A stretch of DNA of 64,000 nucleotides from the NCBI GenBank assembly GCA_027592275.1, contig JAQCKF010000004.1, positions 62,001 to 126,000 on the forward strand, in the 5' to 3' direction. The position numbers were made by a program, and so were the translations under genes. This document shows positions 53,962 to 63,754 of the stretch, one piece after another (within the stretch, counting starts at the first letter, position 1; every line of letters starts with the position of its first letter). The notes beneath the pieces were generated by a model that saw only the letters and a program-made list of their open reading frames with translations, had not been told where the DNA came from and did not search any database. Source of the stretch: Pseudomonadota bacterium (GTDB taxonomy: Bacteria > Pseudomonadota > Gammaproteobacteria > Pseudomonadales > Pseudohongiellaceae).

Positions 53962-54957
53962 CTATTGACCGTTCTCGCTGGCCCGCTGTTCTTCCATACG
54001 CTCACCGCGCAGTATATTGACCATGCCGTAGTTACCCTCATGGCAGGCATACTCGTACATCAAACCATCAAGTTTCGCCATCGGTATTACAGCAGTGATC
54101 TTGTCTTTGAATGTACTCGGGTCATCGACTGTGAACTCATAGTTAACAGTGAATTCATCGACACGCGTAAATTTCTCCGTAAGAACCTTATCGATGGAAC
54201 TACCGAAGACACTGAAACTCTGCGTTAGGTCGTTGAAGTTTCTAGTCTCAACAACCAGGGTATCACCTTCCCAATAACCGCGTGAGTCACCGGACCATTG
54301 ACTAATGCTATCGTCAATGTGATCGCGGCCGTCTAGTGGCACAATACGCGCATCGTGAATCATCTCAGTCATGATCACGGCGGTATCCTTACCCAGAACC
54401 AACTGCACATTATTGTTATACAAGTTTGGTGTGAATGGTGGTCCCGAGTTGAAGCCCACGATACATCGCTCGGAGATACCCCTGTCTTCTGGGCCGTCTT
54501 TTGCAATACCGCCCACAACCATACGCACTGGTCGTGTGCCAGGCTCGTCCGGCCCAAGCCCGCCGATTTGAACTGGCACGCCCTCAACTGTTTCAGGTAC
54601 TCGACCATTGCGAGGATAGGTAATAAGTGAGGTACGAGTGTTATCGCCCCTTCCAGCGTTCTCAACCCAGAACGTGTTGTAGCCACCGACTCCGATGTTA
54701 TTCAATGCTTGCAGACCCGCTTCGGTCTGGCTCGCAATCAAGGCGATGTCTTCGGGTGTAAGAAACTCTTTGTCAGCAAATTGCCTAGGACGCTGCATAG
54801 GAACGAAGGAACTAAAATTCCACACCCCGTTTAGATCAGGCTGGCCATATTCGGTACGCGGTACGACATAGTCGCCATCCTGCGCCTGCGCTGATGTCAC
54901 ACTAAGACCCAGGACAGCAGCGGTTACTGCACCGAGAGTAAGAAGTCGAGATTTCAT
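53962..54957 (-). CDS. Exported protein of unknown function
   Basis: The 331-aa product has a signal peptide (cleavage after TSAQA). The mature start DYVVPRTEYGQPDLNGVWNFSSFVPMQRP is a pattern seen in many uncharacterised exported proteins of marine gammaproteobacteria and acidobacteria. The centre has the RGISERCIVGFNSGPPFTPNLYNNN segment. The ATG at 54957 has AGGGG at good spacing. No catalytic motif is recognised. Confidence 0.75.
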   Translation of the reverse strand: MKSRLLTLGAVTAAVLGLSVTSAQAQDGDYVVPRTEYGQPDLNGVWNFSSFVPMQRPRQFADKEFLTPEDIALIASQTEAGLQALNNIGVGGYNTFWVENAGRGDNTRTSLITYPRNGRVPETVEGVPVQIGGLGPDEPGTRPVRMVVGGIAKDGPEDRGISERCIVGFNSGPPFTPNLYNNNVQLVLGKDTAVIMTEMIHDARIVPLDGRDHIDDSISQWSGDSRGYWEGDTLVVETRNFNDLTQSFSVFGSSIDKVLTEKFTRVDEFTVNYEFTVDDPSTFKDKITAVIPMAKLDGLMYEYACHEGNYGMVNILRGERMEEQRASENGQ

Positions 54958-55136
54958 GGAATGCCCCTGGACAACCAATTTACGAAGCGCTGAGTGTACA
55001 CTAATTGACCATCAGCAGCTATTGCTTGGCTTCGCCTAACGCGTTGCTCGATGCTTATAGCCACTACGGACTCCTGTGACGCCTATCGATCTCGTACTTA
55101 CCCGTTCAATCTTTGATGCTATGATAGCCAGCTTTT

Positions 55137-55213
55137 CCACGAATAGATTCGCGGCTCCAACTTTCCCGCAAATAGATTCGCGGGTCCAATCCTCCCGCGA
55201 ATAAATTCGCGGG
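55137..55213. repeat. Three REP-like short palindromes
   Basis: Three related 18-20-bp palindromes follow one another: 55137-55154, 55165-55184 and 55194-55213, the last being CCCGCGAATAAATTCGCGGG. They are separated by CTCCAAC/GTCCAAT-like spacers. They lie just upstream of the acetolactate-synthase-like gene and resemble repetitive extragenic palindromes. Confidence 0.75.
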
Positions 55214-55241
55214 TTATTCTAGATCGAAGGAGAGCCTCAAC

Positions 55242-56807
55242 ATGAACGGAGCAACCGCATTAATTGAAACATTGGCAGACTGCGGAGTCGAGCTTTGCAT
55301 TGCAAATCCTGGTACCTCCGAGATGCATCTAGTCCAGGCACTCGACAGCGTTCCACAAATGAAATCTGTGCTCGCACTTTTCGAAGGGGTTTGCACTGGC
55401 GCCGCCGATGGCTACGCGCGCATGACAGGCAAGCCTGCCGCCACACTACTGCACTTAGGGCCAGGACTAGCGAACGGTATAGCAAATCTGCACAATGCAC
55501 GCCGTGCGAATTCTCCAATGATCAATATTGTTGGAAACCATCCGAATTACCATGTTGGCTTCGATGCACCACTTACTTCAGATATTGAAACCCTCGCGAA
55601 GAATTATTCTTCTTGGATCAAGTCTTGTAGTACTAATGAAACTCTCGCACAAGACGGCGCGGACGCATACACCGCCACCCTACGTCAGAGCACAGGTTCT
55701 AATGGCCAGATAGCTACCCTGATTATGGGTGCGGATGCAGCCTGGGGCGAGAGCTCGGGGCCGGTGATGCCGAATGCGCTGCCTCAGCGCAGCAAAATAG
55801 ACGAACAGCCGATCGAAAGGATAGCGCCGCTTCTAGAGAAAGGTGGTCGCAGCATGATGCTTCTAGAGCATCATGCTACTGACCCAGCTGCTCTGGCAGC
55901 TGCTAGCAAGATAGCGAGTAAAACAGGTTGTCGATTGATGACCGGCACCTTCCCCGGGCGCGTAGATGGCGGCCCTGGGGCGGTAGCTGTAGAACGTCTA
56001 CCCTACTTCCCCGAGCAGGTTCTTCAGACCTTAGATGGTGTTGAGCACCTCATCATAGTTGGCGGGCAGGTTCCCGCGAGCTTCTTCGCCTATAAGGGCA
56101 TACCTGGACAGCTCGTTCCGAAAGGCTGCAAAGTTAGTCGCCTGACGCACATCGAAGAAGACTCCATCGATGCACTACAACGATTGGCTGAAAGACTCGG
56201 CGCGCAAAACGAAGTCATTAAGAATTTTGAGAAAGTTGAAATCGGCAAGCCAAGCGGTGAGCTCGACACGAAATCTATTATTCAATCTGTCGCGGCAACG
56301 ATGCCTGAAAATCTAATTGTTGCAACTGACTCTGGTGGCGGCAATGCAGCCTACCCTTACTGCCAAAACTCTGCGCCGAATACTTGGCTTAGTCTTACCG
56401 GCGGCGCCATTGGTCAGGGCGGCCCTTGCGCTACTGGCGCGGCTCTTGCCTGCCCAGATCGGCAGGTACTCGCCATGCTTGGTGACGGTGGTGCAGCCTA
56501 TACGAATCAAAGTTTCTGGACTCAGGCGAGAGAAGGCCTAAATGTTACAACGGTTATTTTCGCGAACCGCTCTTACAATATTCTCAATGTGGAATATGCT
56601 CGACTAGGCGTCACCGAAGTTGGCGACATAGCCGCGAGCCTTTTCGATATCGGCAATCCAGCGCTAAATTGGGTCGATATGGCCAGAGGCTTTGGAGTGC
56701 CAGGCGCTACTGCTGATACTGCCGAGGAGCTAACCACTTTGCTTGAGAAGAGTTATGAGACACCCGGCCCCTTCGTGATTCAGGCCAACGCTGAAATGCA
56801 AAGATAG
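55242..56807 (+). CDS. Acetolactate synthase large-subunit-like thiamine-diphosphate enzyme
   Basis: The 521-aa protein has the three-domain ThDP fold. The catalytic Glu is in ALFEGVCTGAADGYARM, and the ThDP/Mg site is LGDGGAAYTNQSFWTQAREGLNVTTVIFANRSYN. It is somewhat shorter than IlvB/IlvI (about 560 aa) and no small-subunit gene is adjacent, so it may act as another 2-oxoacid-dependent lyase or decarboxylase. RBS AAGGAG precedes the ATG. Confidence 0.88.
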   Translation: MNGATALIETLADCGVELCIANPGTSEMHLVQALDSVPQMKSVLALFEGVCTGAADGYARMTGKPAATLLHLGPGLANGIANLHNARRANSPMINIVGNHPNYHVGFDAPLTSDIETLAKNYSSWIKSCSTNETLAQDGADAYTATLRQSTGSNGQIATLIMGADAAWGESSGPVMPNALPQRSKIDEQPIERIAPLLEKGGRSMMLLEHHATDPAALAAASKIASKTGCRLMTGTFPGRVDGGPGAVAVERLPYFPEQVLQTLDGVEHLIIVGGQVPASFFAYKGIPGQLVPKGCKVSRLTHIEEDSIDALQRLAERLGAQNEVIKNFEKVEIGKPSGELDTKSIIQSVAATMPENLIVATDSGGGNAAYPYCQNSAPNTWLSLTGGAIGQGGPCATGAALACPDRQVLAMLGDGGAAYTNQSFWTQAREGLNVTTVIFANRSYNILNVEYARLGVTEVGDIAASLFDIGNPALNWVDMARGFGVPGATADTAEELTTLLEKSYETPGPFVIQANAEMQR

Positions 56808-56889
56808 AGAAAAATCTGTGACGAGAGCTAAATTCTAGCTCTCGTCATCCGAACTCCCCTGAGATTTCAATGCCCGTGCGTAGAACAGA

Positions 56890-58437
56890 CTAAACCCAGT
56901 CAAAATTGCGCTGAATCCTTCCCAAGTCTTTGTAGAACGTAGCCGATATCTCTGTGTCTGCTGCGCTATCCTTAGCGGGAAACATCAGGGTGACTATCGG
57001 AATCGTGAAGACCGGCAGTAATAGCGTTAGGAACGATGGATCGCGCCACTCCCCTAGATACTGACAAAGCTCATACCAAGTCTGTGCAAATCCACCTACG
57101 TCGGCATTCTCGGCACCGGAGTACCAGTTGTTTAGCAGCCACATGAGCAAGCCACTTATAAATCCAATCAACATTCCCCAGAACGCCGCCTTCTCGGTCG
57201 TCTTCTTCCAGTAAAACACGTATGTCACTGCTATAGCGGGCGGCACTACCATGGCAAAGCCCAACAGCAGAAATTGCAGCACCGAACCGAAGTTAAAATA
57301 CCAAGCGCAGAATGCTGCAGTAGAGCCATAGAGCACTGTCACCAGCTTATACAGGCGCAGCTTCTTCTCGCTAGTAAAATTCTTTGAGCCCGGTATCCAG
57401 TCACTAACCAACATCGTTGCACTAGCCAAGAGAATAGGTGCTCCAGAAGAGATCACGGCGGCCAACACCGCTGCCAGCGCAATACCCCCGAGTAGTGGCC
57501 CGGTATCCATCGCAAGTTGCGCAATATTTAGATAGCCAGACAATCCGGATTCTGAGCCATAGCTCACCATCGTTAAGATACCGATAAATCCTGCAACCAT
57601 CGGCATCAATGCGGCGATTACCCCAGCCAGGAAAAAGCCCGGGATAAGATATTCCTGCTTCGCTGCCGAACTCGCATAGTTCGCATATATCGATGCCGCC
57701 GGTGTATGAATCGTGGCAGAAATAAATAGTGCGATGATTGTTGCCCAGCCGATACCGGTAAAGCTCCACCATGACGGAATATCTTTGCCCGCCTCAGTTA
57801 GCCTAATTTCAGATTGCGCGACCACTGACTCCCAGCCACCTAGATTCTGCATCGCTATATAACCAACCGCAGACAGGCCGAAGATAATGACAGTGCAGTG
57901 CACAATATTTGTTATTGCCGTGCCTTTCAGGCCACCGGTGACGGTGAACAACACAATCACTACCGCACCGATGATGATGCACAATCCAAATGGCCATCCC
58001 GTCACGCCGCTGACAATGGTCGCTATTACGTAAGGCTCAATAATATTTACAACCAGATATTCGGCCTGCACACACAGGCTAGTCAGAGACTGACAACGGC
58101 TTGAGCCGAAGCGTCTATCGAATACCTCGCCTACACTGGTAAGTCTCAACTTACGATAAGGTATAGCGAAGAACAAACCAACCATAAACAGGGCGGCGAA
58201 GGAATTGACACCGTACCACAGGTGACCGATGCCCTCTGTAATAACATCGCCCGCGACACCATAGGTACCCGCACCACCGATGCGAGTTCCGGCTATGCCG
58301 GCTGCGAGCATGCCTACGCCCAGCGTGCCCCCACCGATTGCCCAGTCAGAAGAGCTTTTATTGCCACTACTGATATAAATCCCCACCGCGATGAAGAACA
58401 ACAAATACCCGAGGATCACATAAGCGGTCAAATCCAT
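56890..58437 (-). CDS. Sodium:solute symporter family protein
   Basis: This is an inner-membrane symporter of 515 aa with about 13 hydrophobic segments. GILTMVSYGSESGLSGYLN, IGGAGTYGVAGDVITEGIGHLWYGV and LLLGFAMVVPPAIAVTYVFYWKK fit the SSS family. The ATG at 58437 has GGAG before it; the frame is open to 58449 via TTG. A hexanucleotide repeat lies just upstream. The solute is unknown. Confidence 0.9.
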   Translation of the reverse strand: MDLTAYVILGYLLFFIAVGIYISSGNKSSSDWAIGGGTLGVGMLAAGIAGTRIGGAGTYGVAGDVITEGIGHLWYGVNSFAALFMVGLFFAIPYRKLRLTSVGEVFDRRFGSSRCQSLTSLCVQAEYLVVNIIEPYVIATIVSGVTGWPFGLCIIIGAVVIVLFTVTGGLKGTAITNIVHCTVIIFGLSAVGYIAMQNLGGWESVVAQSEIRLTEAGKDIPSWWSFTGIGWATIIALFISATIHTPAASIYANYASSAAKQEYLIPGFFLAGVIAALMPMVAGFIGILTMVSYGSESGLSGYLNIAQLAMDTGPLLGGIALAAVLAAVISSGAPILLASATMLVSDWIPGSKNFTSEKKLRLYKLVTVLYGSTAAFCAWYFNFGSVLQFLLLGFAMVVPPAIAVTYVFYWKKTTEKAAFWGMLIGFISGLLMWLLNNWYSGAENADVGGFAQTWYELCQYLGEWRDPSFLTLLLPVFTIPIVTLMFPAKDSAADTEISATFYKDLGRIQRNFDWV

Positions 58438-58450
58438 GTACAACTCCAAC

Positions 58451-58480
58451 TCTAATTCTAATTCTAATTCTAATTCTAAT
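58451..58480. repeat. Hexanucleotide repeat (TCTAAT)5 upstream of symporter gene
   Basis: Five perfect TCTAAT units plus one degenerate unit (to 58486) stand 13 bp before the symporter ATG on the minus strand (coding sense ATTAGA). They lie just upstream of the ribosome-binding site. Length change by slippage could vary translation. Confidence 0.88.
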
Positions 58481-58688
58481 TCTAGTTATTCCACAATCAG
58501 CTGATAGAGAGCAAACGATCCAGACCAGACTGACATGTATCAACCTATTGTTCTAATGCTTACGCATACTACACGATGGCAATTGTAAGGCAACAGATGG
58601 GCAGCAAACTCCTGCCGCTATTCCCATAAATACAACCTGATGCTAACGTGACTGCTTGATTTGTATATAAGCATCAACAGGAAATATT

Positions 58689-59720
58689 ATGTCTGAATTA
58701 GAACCAGGTTCCGACCCATGGCTGGCTCAAATTGAGGAAGAAATCCTCGATCCTGACCGAGCAATCATCGACCCACATCATCACCTGTGGAAGAAGCGCT
58801 TCAATCGCGACTATCTATTAGCTGAACTATGGGGAGACACCGGCTCAGGTCACAATATTGTAAAGACAGTTTTCATAGAATGTCGAGCGTTCTATCGGCG
58901 CGAGGGAGAAGAACATCTCAAGTCCGTAGGAGAAACGGAAACAATTGCGGCGCTAGCCTCGCAGAGCCTGGCCAATAATTCGAATAAAGCCTACATCGCC
59001 GGCATCGTTGCACACAGCGATCTCACCCTAGCCGGCGAATCTGAAGAGAAGTTGCTTGAGGCGCTAGAGCAACATCGCGCTGCGAGCAATGGCCTGCTGC
59101 GTGGTATTCGCCACTCTGCCGCGCGTGACAACCGCCCGGAAGACTTATTTATCGTAGGATCTGCCCCGCCCTACCTGCACGGCAAGGAAGCATTTCGCAA
59201 AGGTCTTCGAATCATCGCGGAACAAGACCTAACTTATGATACTTGGCATTATCATCATCAGAATCTGGACTTCTTAGACCTCGCTCGAGCGGTGCCAGAA
59301 TGCACGATGGTCCTCGATCATTTCGGCACACCACTCGGTGTTGGCATCTATAAGCATTGCAGAGATGAAATCTTTCAGGAATGGAAAGCGGAGATTCGCG
59401 AGATTTCGGAGTGCCCGAATGTCTATGCGAAGCTAGGCGGGCTAGCAATGCCCGACAATGGATTCGACTGGCACTTGCAAAGCAGGCCGCCAAGCTCCGA
59501 TGAATTCATCAAGGAGCAACAGAGGTACTACATGCACGCCATCGACTGTTTCGGCCCCGAGCGCTGCATGTTCGAGAGCAACTTCCCCGTGGATCGACTA
59601 TCAATTAACTATCATGTCTTGTTTAATGCCTACAAGAAAATGGTCGCCGAGTTTAGCGAAGAAGAGAAGCATGCCATGTTCTATGGCACAGCGGAAAAGG
59701 TCTACAGCCTACAGGACTAG
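58689..59720 (+). CDS. Amidohydrolase-family metal hydrolase
   Basis: The 343-aa TIM-barrel enzyme starts with AIIDPHHHLWKKRF, the paired metal histidines of the 2-pyrone-4,6-dicarboxylate lactonase group. CTMVLDHFGTPLG holds another histidine and MFESNFPVDR supplies the Asp. It could be a lactonase or decarboxylase acting on an aromatic ring-cleavage product. It precedes the HAD gene by 2 bp. RBS AGGA. Confidence 0.9.
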   Translation: MSELEPGSDPWLAQIEEEILDPDRAIIDPHHHLWKKRFNRDYLLAELWGDTGSGHNIVKTVFIECRAFYRREGEEHLKSVGETETIAALASQSLANNSNKAYIAGIVAHSDLTLAGESEEKLLEALEQHRAASNGLLRGIRHSAARDNRPEDLFIVGSAPPYLHGKEAFRKGLRIIAEQDLTYDTWHYHHQNLDFLDLARAVPECTMVLDHFGTPLGVGIYKHCRDEIFQEWKAEIREISECPNVYAKLGGLAMPDNGFDWHLQSRPPSSDEFIKEQQRYYMHAIDCFGPERCMFESNFPVDRLSINYHVLFNAYKKMVAEFSEEEKHAMFYGTAEKVYSLQD

Positions 59721-59722
59721 CG

Positions 59723-60373
59723 ATGTCTTACCACAGCTTAATATTCGATTTAGACGGAACCCTAACCGACCCACTTACCGGCATCGTGCGCTGCATGAAC
59801 TATGCCCTGAGCAGTCATGACCATCAGGTGAAATCCGAGCAGGAGATCAGACCCTATATCGGGCCGCCTCTGGAAATCGCGTTGAGCGACCTATCGGGAA
59901 GCACTGACGAAGCTCACATCAAAGAATTGATAGCCACCTACAGAGAGCGCTATGGGGAACTAGGTTATACAGAGAATGTCGTCTACGACGGTATCTACGA
60001 ACTATTAGACACCCTACAAGGACAAGGCTTTCGAATGGGGGTGTGCACCTCCAAGTTCGAACAATACGCGATCAAGGTGCTGGAAGAATTTAAGCTGGAT
60101 AAGTACTTTACGTTCGTGAGTGGAAGCGGTGCTTATGGGACCACTAAGTCGGATCAGCTGCGTGATTTATTAGAGTCTAAAACTGTCTTAGTTACCTCGC
60201 TAATGATCGGTGATCGCTACATCGACCTGACCTCTGCCCATAAAGTGGGCCTGCGTTGTGCCGGCGTTCTTTGGGGATACGGTAGTTTAGAAGAACTAGC
60301 TGCAGAAGAACCCACGTTCATCGCCGAATCCCCCGCTCAATTAAGCGCAACCATCATAAAGAATAGCCAATAA
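59723..60373 (+). CDS. HAD-superfamily phosphatase (Gph type)
   Basis: This 216-aa hydrolase has the nucleophile motif FDLDGTLTDP, motif II MGVCTSKFE and the acidic motif IGDRYIDLTSA. The helical cap (residues 15-85) suits a phosphoglycolate-phosphatase-type enzyme. It starts 2 bp after the amidohydrolase stop, so it is translationally linked with it. Substrate is unknown. Confidence 0.9.
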   Translation: MSYHSLIFDLDGTLTDPLTGIVRCMNYALSSHDHQVKSEQEIRPYIGPPLEIALSDLSGSTDEAHIKELIATYRERYGELGYTENVVYDGIYELLDTLQGQGFRMGVCTSKFEQYAIKVLEEFKLDKYFTFVSGSGAYGTTKSDQLRDLLESKTVLVTSLMIGDRYIDLTSAHKVGLRCAGVLWGYGSLEELAAEEPTFIAESPAQLSATIIKNSQ

Positions 60374-60376
60374 GAA

Positions 60377-60796
60377 CTATTTCTTTCTAAGCATTTTGAT
60401 CACGGCACTGCTCGTTAGCACGACAGTTTCACCAACAAAAAGTTGGCAGCGTGAGAACACCATCGATCCACCGCGCCGAGTCAGCTCTCCCCGACCCTCC
60501 ACCAAATCTCCTTTGAAGGCTGGAGCAATGAATTCGCTGTTGCAACTTACCGTAACGACACTATCAGTTTCTCCCCCATTTGCACAGATGCACAGCGTGT
60601 AGTCTGCCAATGCCATCATCACGCCACCGTGCAAGGAATCATGCGCATTGCAGTGATGCTCCTGCACTCGAAATGCTGTCCGGGTATTCTCGCCATCCAT
60701 TACAAAGAAGAATGGGCCAATATAGTCCTCGGCCTTGTCTCCTTCCCAATGACGATAGTTAGAATCTATCTCGTAGTCTTCGGGCTTTATACTCAT
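60377..60796 (-). CDS. PaaI-type hotdog thioesterase
   Basis: The product is a 139-aa acyl-CoA thioesterase-like protein. NAHDSLHGGVMMALADYTLCICA has the HGG-motif and catalytic Asp region; VSCNSEFIAPAFKGDLVEGRGELTRRG is the hotdog strand. It would hydrolyse phenylacetyl- or hydroxyaryl/alkyl-CoA. The gene converges with the HAD gene (3-bp gap). Confidence 0.9.
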   Translation of the reverse strand: MSIKPEDYEIDSNYRHWEGDKAEDYIGPFFFVMDGENTRTAFRVQEHHCNAHDSLHGGVMMALADYTLCICANGGETDSVVTVSCNSEFIAPAFKGDLVEGRGELTRRGGSMVFSRCQLFVGETVVLTSSAVIKMLRKK

Positions 60797-60830
60797 CTAA
60801 TAATCTCTTCGATCTACACTCGATTTTTTA

Positions 60831-61019
60831 CTAGTCATCGTCATCAGGCACGGCTAAATCTACGGCAGCCCCGACGACCTTAAAGGGCACCTTCACCACC
60901 TCGATCGTCGTATCTACCACAGCACCGACTACGGCACCAACGCAGGAAAATAGCAGCAGACAGAGAGCTATCAACATGAGCGATCTGAATTTTCTGAATT
61001 GAATAGTAAGTAGTTTCAT
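60831..61019 (-). CDS. Small lipoprotein, unknown function
   Basis: The product is a 62-aa lipoprotein: a basic start (MKLLTIQFRKFR), a hydrophobic segment and the lipobox LLFSC, then a short Val-rich mature part ending in DDDD. The ATG at 61019 overlaps the TGA of the acetyltransferase remnant upstream. The frame is open to a TTG at 61034. Confidence 0.6.
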   Translation of the reverse strand: MKLLTIQFRKFRSLMLIALCLLLFSCVGAVVGAVVDTTIEVVKVPFKVVGAAVDLAVPDDDD

Positions 61020-61254
61020 AACTTTAATTTCCAATACCCTACATCTACGAACTTACCAGATTTGTATCCGATCTCAGAGAACTGACCTGCCTTAACAAAT
61101 CCGAGGTTCTCATGCAATGCAACACTACTCACATTGGGCAGAGCGATACTTACGATTAGACACTGTATCGGCTTCTTGCGTAATTCATCAATAAGATGTT
61201 AATACAACTACCTACAGCACCTATTCCCTGTCGCTTATTAGTATAGATTGACCG
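61016..61254 (-). pseudogene. GNAT acetyltransferase remnant (frameshifted, N-terminus missing)
   Basis: Two frames together make the C-terminal half of a phosphinothricin-type GNAT enzyme. The first has YTNKRQGIGAVGSC, motif A; in another frame LIDELRKKPIQCLI, then ALPNVSSVALHENLGFVKAGQF and DVGYWKLKL to a TGA at 61016-61018. The N-terminal half is absent, replaced by the end of the patatin gene. A frameshift and truncation are thus both visible. Confidence 0.75.
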
Positions 61255-62325
61255 CTAGCGCTCGCCGGTAAAAGGCTGCACGTCCTCAATCCCCGCCCCG
61301 CTGCCTACCAACGCGGCGAAGTCATCAGCCAGACGCTTACTCTTCTCGAGAACGGTAGACCAATAGGCAACGCGACTGGAATAGTCGAGAGTCTCGAAGT
61401 CGGTTCGATCTGGAATCTTGCCATAGGGTAGGCTGGCAACGAATTCTTTAGAGGGAACAACCATTACCACGTTCTCGAAGTTCTTAAGGTCAACCCGCCG
61501 CCAGGGAATTCGCTTATCAAACCAACCTGGTATGACAGCTGCTGAGAAATGTGGATACAAGACAAGATCGTCGCCCGCGTGAAAGGGAAAGTCAAAATGG
61601 TAATCTGTGATGCCGCCATCCCAATACATGCCGCGCTTCGCACTGTGAATATCACGCACTCCATTTAGCACGAAGGGAATAGAACCGCTCGCCATCATGG
61701 CATCCATTAGGTTTTCTTTACTCATAGCAACGTGAGCAGTCTTAAGATCGCTGGCATTCGAGAAGGGTGATGTTTGCCCCATGTTGGAAAAGATATTTCG
61801 CTCAAAGAAAAGGGAGAGCGTCTTCCTGCTGGCGGTATTCAGCAAGGCACTGCTGAGTAACTGCAACATGCGCAGAGCTTTGACTTGTGATGAGCCAATC
61901 CCTCGCGCGCGGTCGGCAATTATATGCGTCCTGAAAATCTCGTTCTCAACGATCTCTTTTACGCCATCCGGGCCAAGAGTCTGCGCAAGCATCTCTCGCG
62001 CCTGGTCAGTTATCTCGTCGGTGGTTGGTTGTTCGCTGTACTGCTCCTGGCTGTAGAGTTTCGCGAGACGTTCGATAGCTGCCACGGGGTCGGAGGTAGC
62101 GAGACAGCACATTCTCCAGGCCCCTGCGGAGGAACCAAGCGTTATCAACTCCCGCTCTCTATTCGCGAAGAACTCACCGAAGATATAGCGATCCAGACCA
62201 AACAACACAAACCATTTAGGGCCGCCAGAGGCACCGAGCATCACTTTAAACTGATCGGCATTGAGTCCTTCGCTACGAAGGCGCTGCAAAGCGTGGGGAC
62301 CGGCAAAAATAGTAAGAGATGACAT
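61255..62325 (-). CDS. Patatin-like phospholipase
   Basis: The 356-aa protein shows the serine hydrolase site ITLGSSAGAWR (G-x-S-x-G), an oxyanion segment FKVMLGASGGPKW and the dyad Asp in YWDGGITDYHFDFPF. It would cleave acyl chains from phospholipids or related lipids. The ATG at 62325 was used; a TTG precedes it. It is divergent from the MFS gene. Confidence 0.88.
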   Translation of the reverse strand: MSSLTIFAGPHALQRLRSEGLNADQFKVMLGASGGPKWFVLFGLDRYIFGEFFANRERELITLGSSAGAWRMCCLATSDPVAAIERLAKLYSQEQYSEQPTTDEITDQAREMLAQTLGPDGVKEIVENEIFRTHIIADRARGIGSSQVKALRMLQLLSSALLNTASRKTLSLFFERNIFSNMGQTSPFSNASDLKTAHVAMSKENLMDAMMASGSIPFVLNGVRDIHSAKRGMYWDGGITDYHFDFPFHAGDDLVLYPHFSAAVIPGWFDKRIPWRRVDLKNFENVVMVVPSKEFVASLPYGKIPDRTDFETLDYSSRVAYWSTVLEKSKRLADDFAALVGSGAGIEDVQPFTGER

Positions 62326-62419
62326 CAAGCGCTAATGATATAATCGTCGGCGCTCTCAGGCTATAGCCATCATTCGTAGCAATCGAGCAATCCCACTCAC
62401 CAAGCCTTGTAGTGCATCC

Positions 62420-63601
62420 ATGTTCAGCAAGCTACTCACCGAGCGCAAGACACTCCTGTATCTGCTGGCGATAGGCAACACGATCGCCTTTGCCACGTGG
62501 CAGGTAATGCTTAATAATTTTGCCGTAGAGCATGCCGCCTTTACCGGCGAAGAGATCGGCATCCTGCAAAGTCTGCGTGAAGTGCCGGGTTTCCTCGCCT
62601 TCACCGCTATCTTGGTGATGATATTCATCAGGCAACAGACCTTCGCCATACTCGCCCTACTCACGCTAGGCATAGGCACCGCCATTACCGCCATCTATCC
62701 AACTGCCCTGTGGCTGTATTTCGCCACGGTTGTGATGTCGATAGGTTTTCACTACCTCGAGACTCTGCACAATTCCTTAAGTCTGCAGTGGCTAAGTAAA
62801 GACGAAGCACCGAAAGTGCTCGGAAAAATACTGAGTGTCCGCGCCCTGTGTAATTTTATGATTCTGGGCACGCTCTACATCTATCTGATGTTCTTTGCAG
62901 CCAACTACAACCTCATTTATATGCTCGCAGGATTCACCGCCGCGGCTATCGGCATTTTCTGCTGGCTCGCCATCCCGCATTTCGACGATGGCGTCGCGCA
63001 GAAGAAAACCCTGTTCCTGCGTAAGAAATACTGGCTGTACTACCTGCTGACCTTCTTCGCTGGAGCCAGGCGTCAGATATTCGTCGTGTTCGCTGGGTTT
63101 CTACTCGTAGAGAAATTCGATTTTCCGATCGAGGACGTAGTGATGCTGACGCTCGTAAACGCGGCACTCACTTTCTATCTAGCGCCAAAGATTGGCCGTT
63201 TGATCAGTTACATTGGCGAGAGGCGCGCACTAACGCTCGAATACATTGGGCTGATAGTCATCTTCGTCAGCTACGCCTTCGTGGACACTATCGAATTCGC
63301 GATCGCGCTGTATCTGCTTGACCATATGTTCTTTGCCATGGCGATTGCAATCAAGACCTATTTTCAGAAGATCGCCGACCCAGCAGATATTGCCGCCACG
63401 TCCAGCATCAGCTTTACCATCAACCACATAGCGGCAGTCGTACTGCCTGCACTGCTGGGGCTTGTATGGATGGTTAATCACAGCGCCGTGTTCCTTATAG
63501 GCGCAGCGATTGCCTGCGCCTCCTTAGTCCTATCACAGCTCATACCAGACCATCCGCGGCCCGAAGCTGCGACTCGATTAACAAGAGCGCAGCTACTCTG
63601 A
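62420..63601 (+). CDS. MFS transporter
   Basis: The 393-aa inner-membrane protein has about 12 hydrophobic segments, with the loop LLSVRALCN and MIFIRQQTF between helices. FAGARRQIFVVFAGFLLVEKF marks the second half. The substrate is unknown. The ATG at 62420 is 94 bp from the divergent patatin start. No partner gene is evident downstream before the TonB receptor. Confidence 0.88.
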   Translation: MFSKLLTERKTLLYLLAIGNTIAFATWQVMLNNFAVEHAAFTGEEIGILQSLREVPGFLAFTAILVMIFIRQQTFAILALLTLGIGTAITAIYPTALWLYFATVVMSIGFHYLETLHNSLSLQWLSKDEAPKVLGKILSVRALCNFMILGTLYIYLMFFAANYNLIYMLAGFTAAAIGIFCWLAIPHFDDGVAQKKTLFLRKKYWLYYLLTFFAGARRQIFVVFAGFLLVEKFDFPIEDVVMLTLVNAALTFYLAPKIGRLISYIGERRALTLEYIGLIVIFVSYAFVDTIEFAIALYLLDHMFFAMAIAIKTYFQKIADPADIAATSSISFTINHIAAVVLPALLGLVWMVNHSAVFLIGAAIACASLVLSQLIPDHPRPEAATRLTRAQLL

Positions 63602-63754
63602 GCTGATTCTCGCCTTCCTTAACTTTAAATAACGTTACTTCACTTATTCTGCGTGATTTTTTGCCGTATCTTTCGATTCCAAACTAGCAATCTGCTTATG
63701 CATTAGAGCCTAACCGCCCTAGGAAATGAGCAAGTAGAACCAAACGAGAGAGCC

